In this document: piece after piece, positions 1-7,973 of the stretch | How the letters are laid out: each line of letters opens with the position of its first letter | Numbering within the stretch: position 1 is the stretch's first letter | From: Abyssisolibacter fermentans | GTDB lineage: Bacteria > Bacillota > Clostridia > Tissierellales > MCWD3 | Length of the DNA: 64,000 nucleotides | Direction: 5' to 3' | Assembly: GCF_001559865.1 (NCBI RefSeq) | Contig: NZ_LOHE01000067.1 | Location: 1-64,000 of the forward strand | The notes under the pieces: generated by a model | The model's input: the letters and a program-made list of their open reading frames with translations, nothing else | The model's database searches: none | What the model was told of the DNA's origin: nothing | Program-made: the position numbers and the translations under genes

Positions 1-170
1 CTACAATAACTTTACGCTAACAACACAATATTTATGTTAAATTTGTATTACTTTTAAGCTAATTAAACATATTTTCCATATTGTTCCTTATTTTCGCCAT
101 ATTAAGACATTTTACTGATTATTATGTAACAAATACTTATATAGCCCCTTCTTTTAGTGTTTAATTAGTT
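1..170. other. AT-rich window edge, no gene seen
   Basis: This stretch lies downstream of the alanine racemase gene. It holds no open reading frame with a ribosome site and no convincing terminator hairpin. It may contain the upstream region of a gene beyond the window edge; nothing more can be said. Confidence 0.5.
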
Positions 171-1334
171 TTATATATAATTCGTTATTTGTACTATTTT
201 ATTTTCTTTTTTATATACTCTTGGAACTCTTTTTCCTATCATACATACTACTTCATAATTAATTGTTCCTAACATATCTGCTATGTCATCAATAGAAGGA
301 CTTATACCATTATCACTAAATAGTACAACCTCATCACCTATGTTAACATCTTCAATATCTGTGATATCAACCATACATTGATCCATGCATATGCGTCCTA
401 TTATCGGAGCTTTTTGATTATTAATGCTAACATATGCTTTTGATGATAAAAGCCTAGTATAACCATCTGCATAACCTATAGATAATGTGCCTATTTTTTG
501 CTTTTTAGTTGTTTTATAGATATGTCCATAGCTTATACCTTGATCAGCATCTACTTCTTTGATGTGTGCTATTTTAGTTTTCAAGGACATAGCAGGTTTT
601 AAGTCTATTTTTTCTACACAAACTTCATTAGATGGTTGTAATCCATACAGCATAATACCTGCCCTAACCATATCTAAGTTATATTCAGGTAAATCAATAG
701 TTGCAGCACTGTTTGATACATGCTTTACAGGTATGTTTATCCCATTTTTTTCTAGTAAGCTTGCAAATTCCTTATACTTACTAAATTGAAGTTGAGTTGT
801 TTCTTTATCTCTAGAATCAGCTAGTGCAAAATGAGTAAACATACCTTCTATATTTATGTTAGGAAGCCTTGCTATTTTTTTAATTGTTTCTAATGCTTCG
901 TTATTAGGCTGAAACCCAAGTCTACCCATACCAGTATCTAACTTAATATGAATTTTAGCTACTTTATTAGCTGTTTTTGAAGCTAATGATAAAGCTTTAG
1001 CCTGACTATATGTGTATATAGTTTGTGTAATATCATTATCAACAACAATATCTGATTGATAGTCTGGTGTATAGCCTAATATAAGTATGGGCTCATTGTA
1101 TAATTTACGTAAATGAACTGCTTCAGACAATGTGGCTACAGCTAATCTATCTCCGCCATTATCCAAGAAAACTTTTGTTACGACATCTGCTCCATGACCA
1201 TATGCATCCGCTTTTACAACTGCTGTTATAAGTGTATCTTTTTTCGTTATTCTTCTAACTTCTTTAATATTATGAGCAAGATTATCTAAGTTGATTTCTG
1301 CCCATGTAGGTCTAGTTGTTCTTAAAATATCCAC
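171..1334 (-). CDS. alr: alanine racemase
   Basis: PLP-dependent racemase that makes D-alanine for peptidoglycan in the cytoplasm. The PLP lysine is Lys41 in AVVKADAYGHGA, and the second catalytic base (Tyr) is in ISYGHIY near residue 270. The C-terminal Greek-key domain contains GRICMDQCMVDI, typical of Alr. Length (387 aa) is normal. The start is GTG, seven bases after GAGGGGG; an ATG overlaps it in another frame. It is the last gene of a minus-strand operon after a LolA-like lipoprotein and an AcpS-NnrD fusion, an order common in Clostridia. A role in germination control by D-Ala is possible but only inferred. Confidence 0.97.
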   Translation of the reverse strand: MDILRTTRPTWAEINLDNLAHNIKEVRRITKKDTLITAVVKADAYGHGADVVTKVFLDNGGDRLAVATLSEAVHLRKLYNEPILILGYTPDYQSDIVVDNDITQTIYTYSQAKALSLASKTANKVAKIHIKLDTGMGRLGFQPNNEALETIKKIARLPNINIEGMFTHFALADSRDKETTQLQFSKYKEFASLLEKNGINIPVKHVSNSAATIDLPEYNLDMVRAGIMLYGLQPSNEVCVEKIDLKPAMSLKTKIAHIKEVDADQGISYGHIYKTTKKQKIGTLSIGYADGYTRLLSSKAYVSINNQKAPIIGRICMDQCMVDITDIEDVNIGDEVVLFSDNGISPSIDDIADMLGTINYEVVCMIGKRVPRVYKKENKIVQITNYI

Positions 1335-1359
1335 ATTTTATCCCCCTCATGTATTATAG

Positions 1360-2007
1360 TTATTTATTATTTTGCATTTGAAATATTTCTTTTTCAATTT
1401 TTACATTATATTCAAAATCAAAATATTCAACTTCTAATGATAGTTCATTGTTTTCATTAAAAATTATTAGTTTATATGGTTTAAAATCTTGGACTTTCAT
1501 CCATAGTTTTTCTTTTTTTCTATATTCACTTTTACTGTTATCTTTTTTTGTTAATACTAAATATTTTTTATTATTAATAACTTCTTCTTCTATTAATTTA
1601 TCATTTGAATTTAAAAAATTCCTTAAAAAGTATCCAATAAATAAACACTTATCTGTATATGTATCATTAAAACTTTTCTTTAGCATATAAGATTCTTCTA
1701 TTTGCGGGTGATAAAGCCACATATTTTCACCATTATATATAGTTAAACATCCGTTACTTTCTTCAGGCTTAAGCATTTTTATATAAAATAAGTTTGGTTT
1801 TTTAAAAATATGTTCTAATAAATATAATTTCTCACTTTTATTCCCGTACACTTTCATTTTAACTTTACATTTATACGTTTCCATTTCATCTATAGTTTTT
1901 TGCAGTTCATTAAAAATTTCTTCTTTTGTTTTATTTATTTCATTATTATTACAAGCTGAAATAAATAAAATAATTACTGCTATAAATACTAAAATGAAAT
2001 GTTTCAT
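1360..2007 (-). CDS. LolA-like outer-membrane-lipoprotein-carrier fold lipoprotein
   Basis: A secreted lipoprotein of 215 aa. The signal peptide (residues 1-18) ends in the lipobox ISAC, so Cys19 should carry the lipid anchor. The mature part has the alternating beta pattern of the LolA/RseB fold (for example NGENMWLYHPQIEESYML and YLVLTKKDNSKSEYRKK), which in Firmicutes occurs without an outer membrane. Family knowledge: such proteins sit between nnr and alr in many Clostridia, with unknown function and possibly an envelope lipid-binding role. It lies 30 bp after the AcpS-NnrD gene and 25 bp before alr, so co-transcription is likely. Confidence 0.8.
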   Translation of the reverse strand: MKHFILVFIAVIILFISACNNNEINKTKEEIFNELQKTIDEMETYKCKVKMKVYGNKSEKLYLLEHIFKKPNLFYIKMLKPEESNGCLTIYNGENMWLYHPQIEESYMLKKSFNDTYTDKCLFIGYFLRNFLNSNDKLIEEEVINNKKYLVLTKKDNSKSEYRKKEKLWMKVQDFKPYKLIIFNENNELSLEVEYFDFEYNVKIEKEIFQMQNNK

Positions 2008-2037
2008 ATTTAAATAATCATCTCCATTAATAAATTT

Positions 2038-3327
2038 CTATAAACAATCTGAAATCATATATTTAATTGCATAAGGAACATTTTCTAATATATCAATTGA
2101 TGTAATTCCATACTGCCCCTTTTCATTTGCAGCTATATCTCCAGCTAATCCATGAATAAATACACCAATCCTAGAAGCATCTATATCACTTTGTCCTTGA
2201 CCTAACAACCCAGCAATTATACCTGTTAAAATATCTCCACTACCAGCAGTCGCCATACCGGGATTACCCGTAGTATTTATATACTGCTCATTTCCTTTAT
2301 TATCTACTATTGTATTATAACCTTTAAGTATAGTGATTATATTACATTTTTGTGATAGTTGTTTTGCATATTTCGATCTATTGTTTTGTATTTCTTCAGT
2401 GGTAACTTTCATCAATCTAGCCATTTCGCCAGGATGAGGAGTAATTATTGTACTGTAATTTCTCTTCTTTAATATTTCTAGATCATCAATACAATTTAAA
2501 GCATCTGCATCTAATACTATAGGTTTATTATAATTTTTTAATATAGTTTTAATTAAATCTTTTTTATCCTCATCAACTCCTATACCAGGTCCAATTGCTA
2601 TTGCATCCATATCTTTGATACAATTTAAAATACTTTCTATACTAGCACTGGTGAAAAATCCCTTATCATTATCATCTATTGGTATAGTTATTACTTCTGT
2701 TGTTTTAACTTCCATAATATTATTTATAGTCTTAGGTATTAACGAATATACTAAACCTGCGCCACTTTTAAGCACTGCTGTACTTGATAAATAGGCTGCA
2801 CCTGAGAAACCCATACTTCCAGCTATTATTCCTATTTTACCGTAATCTCCCTTGTGGGTTTCACTCTTTCTTTGCTTAAGTTTATTTTTCACAAATTCAC
2901 AAGTTATTAAATTACCTGTCTCTTCTAAATTTGAGCTTTTTAATTCAAATATGTCTTTATCTTCTCCAACTGCACTCGCTACAGCATAATTTTTATTATG
3001 TGTTATAGACAAATGAATTTTCTTTATGTTTATTTCATTTGCGTATAGTAAAGCTTTACCATTTAAACTAACTATAGGCTTTCCAAGTTTATCATTAGAT
3101 ATATTGATATCATGCCATCTTATTTTACCTATACCACAACCTAAAACCTTACTAACAGCTTCTTTGGCAGCAAAGTATCCCGATATTGTTTGAGTGCTGT
3201 ATCCATTAGCCTTAAATATTTCTATTTCTTCTTCATTAAATATTTTTTTTAAAAATCTTTTATTTTTATTTAGTATATCTTTTATCCTTTTTATTTCTAT
3301 TATATCTATCCCATTTCCTATGATCAT
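2038..3327 (-). CDS. acpS/nnrD: fused holo-ACP synthase / ADP-dependent NAD(P)H-hydrate dehydratase
   Basis: Two enzymes are joined in one 429-aa protein. Residues 1-122 are a complete AcpS, which transfers 4'-phosphopantetheine to acyl carrier protein: GNGIDIIEI holds the Mg ligand Asp8, and FAAKEAVSK holds Glu55. After a charged linker (about 123-157), residues 158-425 are NnrD (YjeF C-terminal, ribokinase-like), which repairs hydrated NAD(P)H: KGDYGKIGIIAGS, AIGPGIG, PHPGEMARL and GNPGMATAGSGDILTG. The NnrE epimerase domain (about 210 aa), which normally precedes NnrD in bifunctional Nnr, is absent. The start ATG follows AGGAAGG by 12 bases. First gene of the operon with the lipoprotein and alr. 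Confidence 0.93.
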   Translation of the reverse strand: MIIGNGIDIIEIKRIKDILNKNKRFLKKIFNEEEIEIFKANGYSTQTISGYFAAKEAVSKVLGCGIGKIRWHDINISNDKLGKPIVSLNGKALLYANEINIKKIHLSITHNKNYAVASAVGEDKDIFELKSSNLEETGNLITCEFVKNKLKQRKSETHKGDYGKIGIIAGSMGFSGAAYLSSTAVLKSGAGLVYSLIPKTINNIMEVKTTEVITIPIDDNDKGFFTSASIESILNCIKDMDAIAIGPGIGVDEDKKDLIKTILKNYNKPIVLDADALNCIDDLEILKKRNYSTIITPHPGEMARLMKVTTEEIQNNRSKYAKQLSQKCNIITILKGYNTIVDNKGNEQYINTTGNPGMATAGSGDILTGIIAGLLGQGQSDIDASRIGVFIHGLAGDIAANEKGQYGITSIDILENVPYAIKYMISDCL

Positions 3328-3490
3328 ATAATTATTACTTCCTTCCTAGCTATATGAAAATTTTCTAACTTGAATAAACTATAAGAAAAACAACTTACTA
3401 AGAAGTATATTTTTTCATAAATTTAGACATTGCTTTGCTTTATATTATTTTACTCGTAAGAATTCATTACTTATTGTGCAAAAGTTATAT

Positions 3491-3670
3491 TTAACCTAGA
3501 TTATTCATGGAAAATTAAACCAAATTCTCGACATACCAACTCGGTATGTCGAGAATGTTAGCTTAGATGTGCCTCAGACTACGTATTAATAAGCGATTCA
3601 CACTAAATTAAAATTTAGGTTCTCTGCTCATAATTCAAAACTATACAGCATAAATAATCAAGGTTTAATT
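3491..3670. repeat. MITE-like element E1 with inverted ends
   Basis: The left end TTTAACCTAGATTATTCATG and the right end ATAAATAATCAAGGTTTAAT are imperfect inverted copies. Inside are a strong palindrome (3527-3554, arms TCTCGACATACC / GGTATGTCGAGA) and a reverse copy of the GCAGAGAACC...GTGAATCGCTT hairpin module. The same ends and modules recur at 17516, 51681 and 59392. No ORF is present, so it is probably non-autonomous. The rest of the 3328-3806 gap holds a degenerate second copy near 3717-3779 and no gene. Confidence 0.6.
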
Positions 3671-3806
3671 CTCTGCTTATATTATATATATAGCCATTGC
3701 TTTATTTAATATACACAAACCCAAATTATTATAAAAAATTATACAGCATGCTCAGAGGAGGTAATGAATAATCAGAAACAAAGCAACTATAAAATACTAT
3801 GTTTTA

Positions 3807-4073
3807 TCATTTGAAAATATCAATAATACTTTTGTCTAGTGGTATTCCAAATAATTTAGCCAGTGCATCTACTCCTTTAAACATAAAATAAACAGCTGAA
3901 ACTAATAATAATGCTACCCATATAAGTTTAAATACTATATCAATTTTGACTGGTATTTTACTATCTTTTTTTAATAAGGTAAATATTTTTGTTATAACCT
4001 TACTAAAAACTCTTAAAAATATTTCCAAGCTACTAGCTAACAAAATAATAAACATGACTATATTTGTCTTCAT
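3807..4073 (-). CDS. small two-TM membrane protein of unknown function
   Basis: 88 aa. An N-terminal hydrophobic segment (about 4-18), a basic middle (TLLKKDSKIPVK) and a second membrane segment (about 46-66, LIWVALLLVSAVYFMFKG) can be seen. I do not recognise the family. The start ATG follows AAGGAAG by four bases. It lies 125 bp downstream of the coiled-coil gene on the same strand and may be co-transcribed with it. Confidence 0.55.
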   Translation of the reverse strand: MKTNIVMFIILLASSLEIFLRVFSKVITKIFTLLKKDSKIPVKIDIVFKLIWVALLLVSAVYFMFKGVDALAKLFGIPLDKSIIDIFK

Positions 4074-4198
4074 TCAATCTTCCTTCCTTAAATTAGATAT
4101 AATTTCTTTATCTATATTAAATTTGTTGCCTTCAACTTATAGTTTGTCCAATCGTTTTTTGATATCCATTAACAATTTGTAAAATAGACCTATAATAA

Positions 4199-4810
4199 CT
4201 ACTCAAGCATATTTTTATCTAACTTATCAATTTCTTTTCCGCCTAACATACTATGCATAAACTTATATGTTTCATTAATCTTTTCTTCGTAATCGTTTTT
4301 TTGTTCAATCATAATCCTTAACTTTTCTCTATAATGCTCAATATCTTCAACTAAAGATTCAAAATGTCTTTCATCTTCTTTTAGATTTTGGTATGCTAAT
4401 TTGACTGTTGTTTTTAACAAATTGTAATTAGCTTTTCTCATTTGCGAAGGTATAATTTCTACCTTGAATTGTGCTTCCTCAAGTACTTCATTCAATTTTA
4501 GTAATTCTTCTTGTTTTTCTTGTAATTGTGGTAATGAATTTATCTCATCGCCATTATTAACTCTATGAGAAAGATTAATAATTTGAGCCATCAAATCTCT
4601 TTTTCCATTTACAGCTAATTGTTTTTCTTTATATGCTTTCTTTAAATCTATAGCATAATCCTCTAACTCTGTTTTAAATTTAACTATATCTTTATCTTGA
4701 TTGTCTCCAAATAGCTTAATCCAAGTTTTATCTTCTATTAATAATGGTATATTGTTTTTAGACATTATACTATAGTCTAAATTAATATCTTTTGAACCAA
4801 ATTTAAACAT
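4199..4810 (-). CDS. conserved-looking coiled-coil protein, unknown function
   Basis: 203 aa, soluble, no signal peptide or membrane segment. From about residue 40 to 185 it is charged and heptad-like (for example LQEKQEELLKLNEVLEEAQFKVE and YREKLRIMIEQKNDYEEKI), suggesting a long helical hairpin or coiled coil. The N-terminal 35 residues look globular. I do not recognise the family. The start is well supported by AGGAGG five bases upstream of ATG. It is followed by a small membrane protein gene, which could be a membrane partner; this is inference only. Confidence 0.6.
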   Translation of the reverse strand: MFKFGSKDINLDYSIMSKNNIPLLIEDKTWIKLFGDNQDKDIVKFKTELEDYAIDLKKAYKEKQLAVNGKRDLMAQIINLSHRVNNGDEINSLPQLQEKQEELLKLNEVLEEAQFKVEIIPSQMRKANYNLLKTTVKLAYQNLKEDERHFESLVEDIEHYREKLRIMIEQKNDYEEKINETYKFMHSMLGGKEIDKLDKNMLE

Positions 4811-4850
4811 AAGTTCCTCCTATATGTATTATACTAAATTTACTATATTT

Positions 4851-4896
4851 ATTAAACCCTGATTATTCAGCATTAGATGAATAATCAAGGTTTAAT
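4851..4896. repeat. minimal palindromic copy of the MITE-like ends (E2)
   Basis: Only the two ends remain: ATTAAACCCTGATTATTCA, an 8-base loop, then TGAATAATCAAGGTTTAAT, matching in 18 of 19 positions when inverted. It looks like an internally deleted relative of the 180-310 bp elements. It lies in the 5' flank of the coiled-coil gene. The rest of 4811-5139 is plain AT-rich DNA. Confidence 0.6.
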
Positions 4897-5139
4897 CTAC
4901 TTCTTAATTTTTTATCTATATAATTTATCGGCAAAATTTAATAAAATCCTTAATTCTCTATCTATATATCTTAATCTTATTTTAACATATTCTTTTTTTA
5001 CTTTATGTATATCACTAAAATATTTTAATCAAAAAAAAATTTAGAAAAAACAACGATTATTCATTGTATTTTTACTAAATTCTTTTTTAAAAATATTTAA
5101 CTTATACTAAAAGCACTATACTACATATCTTAAAGTACT

Positions 5140-5385
5140 TTAAAAACTAACATAAATCATTGAAGCAATTTCTTTATCTACTGCAACTTTTGTATATCCC
5201 ACTTGAAAAAAAAACGAAGGAAATCTTTGTAGCATTTTGAGTTTTATTCCTGGCAAAACTCCCATTGCCATAAGTTTTCTTAGAACAGAATCATCTTCTG
5301 ATTTTATTTCAACAACTACTGCTTCATCGCCTTTATTAAGCTTACTTACAGCTATAATGTTATTTGTTTTTATTTCTGAATTCAA
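5140..5385 (-). CDS. feoA: FeoA, ferrous iron transport accessory protein
   Basis: 81-aa SH3-like FeoA, a cytoplasmic partner of FeoB in Fe(II) uptake. Family features: LRKLMAMGVLPGIKLKMLQRFPS in the centre and VDKEIASMIYV at the end. The start is TTG, seven bases after GGGTG, and overlaps the end of the Cys-rich gene by 26 bases, which implies translational coupling. Last gene of the feo operon. Confidence 0.92.
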   Translation of the reverse strand: MNSEIKTNNIIAVSKLNKGDEAVVVEIKSEDDSVLRKLMAMGVLPGIKLKMLQRFPSFFFQVGYTKVAVDKEIASMIYVSF

Positions 5386-5557
5386 TTTTCTTCACCCATT
5401 TCTTTAATTGTATTATTAATTTTGGTTCTTTCATAACGTGAAATCCGCAGTTTGGACATTTGAATTTATTACAAGCTTTAGACATTGGACAATTTACACA
5501 TCCCTCTTTTAATTGCTGCTCATCAAACTCGTAACCACAAAAACTACATTTTATCAT
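5360..5557 (-). CDS. small Cys-rich zinc-ribbon-like protein of the feo operon
   Basis: 65 aa with eight cysteines in pairs: CSFCGYEF, CVNCPMSKAC, CPNCGF. These could bind zinc or an Fe-S cluster. The C-terminus is basic (KKWVKKIEFRNKNK). The gene overlaps the feoB permease stop by ATGA and the feoA start by 26 bases, so all are translated as one unit. Comparable short Cys-rich proteins occur between feoB and feoA in other Clostridia and may act like FeoC; that role is inferred. Confidence 0.8.
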   Translation of the reverse strand: MIKCSFCGYEFDEQQLKEGCVNCPMSKACNKFKCPNCGFHVMKEPKLIIQLKKWVKKIEFRNKNK

Positions 5558-7011
5558 GCTAATACTCCTAATGTAGTTAATAGTAAATTAAGTATATATC
5601 CCGCTATAAATGAAAATACAAATATAAAGGCTCCCATAGCAAAAGCTGTCTTTGCACCTCTTTCTTTTATCATCATTGCAAATTGTGCAATGCAAGGAAC
5701 AAAAAGTGTAAGAGTTGATGCTGCAACCACTAATTGTCTATAATTTAATAATCCTGATTTCCTCATATCGAATAAACCAGCTGCTCCATAATCTCTTCTA
5801 AAGAATCCAAATAAAAACACCTTTGAAAGTTCATCTGGTAATCCAATTGCATTAACTATTGGATTAAGTGCTGTTAACACTAAATCAAAAAATCCAGTTA
5901 AATATCCTAACCATATCAATACACTAGCAAATATGAATAACGGTATAATCTCAATAAAATACCAATGCATTCTTGTGTAAGTTTTTGACAAAACATTTGT
6001 TATCTTCGGCATCCTTAAAGGAGGTACTTCCATGTAAAATTTAGCTCCTTCTCCTGGTAAAACCTTAGAAGATAAATAGCCAATAAATAAGAATACAAAA
6101 ACCATAAATGCAATCCAAACTAATAATGCCTTTGGCTCCTGTGAAAGAAGTGCCATAATAACTCCTAGTTGAGCCGAACATGGTATTGTCAATGCTAATA
6201 AAAGTGTTATCAATACTCTTTCTCTTTTAGTTTCAAGTGTTCTACTAACCATAGTTGCCATAGTATCACAACCAAAGCCTAATACCATTGGTATTACTGC
6301 TCTACCATTAAGACCAATAACCTTAAATAACCTGTCAACTAACATTGCTAAACGAGGTAAATAACCACTATCTTCTATAATTGAAAAAATTAAGAAGAAC
6401 GCACCTACTATAGGAAGTACTATAGCAATCGCATATCTAAATGCTAATGTAAGTATACCATAATCATTTGCTATTAAATTTTGTAACCATGTCCATGGTA
6501 TATGATTATTTACTAGGGAATTAACCCACGGATTGATATATGCACCGAATAAATTCGTTTCAATATAGTCAACAACTGTACCAGCTCCAAATTGACCAAC
6601 AAACTTATAAAGGCCAAAATATAAGACCAATATTAAAATAATAGACCCACTTATAGGATTCATTGTAGCTGTATCAAGCCAACTAGAACCAAATTCGTTA
6701 TTATTATTTTTAGTTACTACTTTATTACTAATTATTTCAACATAATTCTGTCTCATAGTTCCTATAACATAGTTTAAAGGTTTATCGTAGTTTTTTTTAG
6801 CTTTATTAATTATATCAATTATTTTTATATAGTTATTTTTTTCCTGTGCTTTAACCATCTCAATCACATCATTATCCTCTTGAAGTAATAATAATGCTAT
6901 TGATCTTTTAGATAACACATATTCATATTTTAATATCTTAACAATTTCGTTTATAGAATCTTCAATGATTTCGTCATAAGTAACATTATGCAACGCTGAC
7001 AAACTTATCAA
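5554..7011 (-). CDS. feoB: FeoB permease part (membrane domain as a separate gene)
   Basis: 485 aa, polytopic, the Fe(II) channel half of FeoB. After a helical linker (about 1-120), about nine membrane segments follow, with the two Gate motifs: SGYLPRLAMLVDR...GLNGRAVIPMVLGFGCDTMATM and the later RRDYGAAGLFDM. The cysteines GFGCD and IPCSAQ are retained. The GTPase domain is encoded by the preceding gene, which it overlaps by 26 bases. The ORF opens with TTG at 7011; a TTG at 7002 has better spacing to AAAGGG, so the exact start is uncertain. Membrane length matches the C-terminal two-thirds of ordinary FeoB, so the split looks natural, not a frameshift. Confidence 0.92.
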   Translation of the reverse strand: MISLSALHNVTYDEIIEDSINEIVKILKYEYVLSKRSIALLLLQEDNDVIEMVKAQEKNNYIKIIDIINKAKKNYDKPLNYVIGTMRQNYVEIISNKVVTKNNNNEFGSSWLDTATMNPISGSIILILVLYFGLYKFVGQFGAGTVVDYIETNLFGAYINPWVNSLVNNHIPWTWLQNLIANDYGILTLAFRYAIAIVLPIVGAFFLIFSIIEDSGYLPRLAMLVDRLFKVIGLNGRAVIPMVLGFGCDTMATMVSRTLETKRERVLITLLLALTIPCSAQLGVIMALLSQEPKALLVWIAFMVFVFLFIGYLSSKVLPGEGAKFYMEVPPLRMPKITNVLSKTYTRMHWYFIEIIPLFIFASVLIWLGYLTGFFDLVLTALNPIVNAIGLPDELSKVFLFGFFRRDYGAAGLFDMRKSGLLNYRQLVVAASTLTLFVPCIAQFAMMIKERGAKTAFAMGAFIFVFSFIAGYILNLLLTTLGVLA

Positions 7012-7576
7012 CCCTTTCTTTTAGTAAATCTACTCCTTTGTTTAAGGCTGCTATAGTTGATATGACAGGCATGTTTAACTCTTGTTCTAATTTATCAATG
7101 TCTATTTTAAGACCTAGTTTTTCAGCCTCGTCCATAATATTTAAAACCAATATTACTGGCAAATCAGCTTCTAACAACTGTATTGTTAAAGGCAGCATTC
7201 TCTGAATATTTTTAGCATCTATTACATGAATAACTGCTTTTGGACTTTCTCTTAAAAGTAAATCCCTTGTAACTTTTTCTTCTTCAGTAATGCATAATAA
7301 TGAATACATTCCCGGAGTATCTATAATTTCATATTGCTTATTCCCTATTTTACCTTTACCTCTAGAAACTTCAACAGTAGTCCCTGGATAATTAGAAACA
7401 GTTACGTACGCACCTGTCAATTTATTAAATATAACACTTTTACCAACATTAGGATTGCCTACCAAAACTATTTTTTCTAATCCTTCTGTATCTTGTAATA
7501 CATCAGAACCACTTGTATCTATTCCAAAAAGTATTGAACCGACTTTTTTTAAGGTCGTTAACTTGTTTTTACTCAT
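6986..7576 (-). CDS. feoB: FeoB small GTPase domain protein
   Basis: 196-aa G protein that drives or gates Fe(II) uptake with the separate permease. Motifs: G1 GNPNVGKS (40-47), the G2 region NYPGTTVE, G3 DTPG (86-89), G4 NIMD (146-149, the FeoB-type variant of NKxD), and a G5-like STIAALNKG near the end. It stops at VSVA just before the GDI-like helical domain of full-length FeoB, which is moved to the next ORF. First gene of feoB-feoB-Cys-feoA, with a Fur-like palindrome about 130 bp upstream. Confidence 0.92.
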   Translation of the reverse strand: MSKNKLTTLKKVGSILFGIDTSGSDVLQDTEGLEKIVLVGNPNVGKSVIFNKLTGAYVTVSNYPGTTVEVSRGKGKIGNKQYEIIDTPGMYSLLCITEEEKVTRDLLLRESPKAVIHVIDAKNIQRMLPLTIQLLEADLPVILVLNIMDEAEKLGLKIDIDKLEQELNMPVISTIAALNKGVDLLKERVDKFVSVA

Positions 7577-7973
7577 ATTATCACCTTTCTTAAAAAAGAA
7601 AATTTATACAATGTTTTTAATATTTTTTAATTAATTTTTATTTTTTAACTAATTATATAGATCCACAGCTTATATATACAGATATTACAAAAATTATGCG
7701 AATGATAATTTTTATCATTTTTTATTATACATTATGTTCAGTTTAAATTCAACTTTCTTTTAGCTATATTTATTTATTAAGCTACAAAATATTACATGAA
7801 CTAAAACAAGATAATAAATTAAATTTGTCATTAGTAAGTATTAGGTCAATTTTTATATAATGCGATTTTGTCTTTTATTTTGAATAATTATATTTGTATT
7901 ACTTTTATGGAATAATATTATAACAAATACAAATAATAATTTTATTCTCCAAATCTAACAAGGAGCGTAGATT
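7577..7973. other. intergenic region between divergent feo and ger operons
   Basis: Divergent promoter region, about 85% A+T. It contains the Fur-like palindrome at 7701-7719 on the feo side. On the ger side, GAATA near 7911 followed by AAATAATA about 17 bases later vaguely resembles a sporulation (sigma-F/G) promoter, but the match is weak. Confidence 0.4.
7701..7719. promoter_or_regulatory. candidate Fur box upstream of feoB
   Basis: AATGATAA-TTT-TTATCATT is a perfect 8-bp inverted repeat. It contains TGATAATTTTTATCA, which matches the 7-1-7 Fur consensus TGATAATNATTATCA at all but one position. Placed 125 bp before the feoB GTPase start, it fits iron repression of the feo operon. Confidence 0.75.

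Noticed and set aside
6986-7011. Frameshift in feoB
   Set aside because: Both products are complete at domain limits and the second has its own start codons and upstream AAAGGG; separate FeoB GTPase genes are known in Clostridia.
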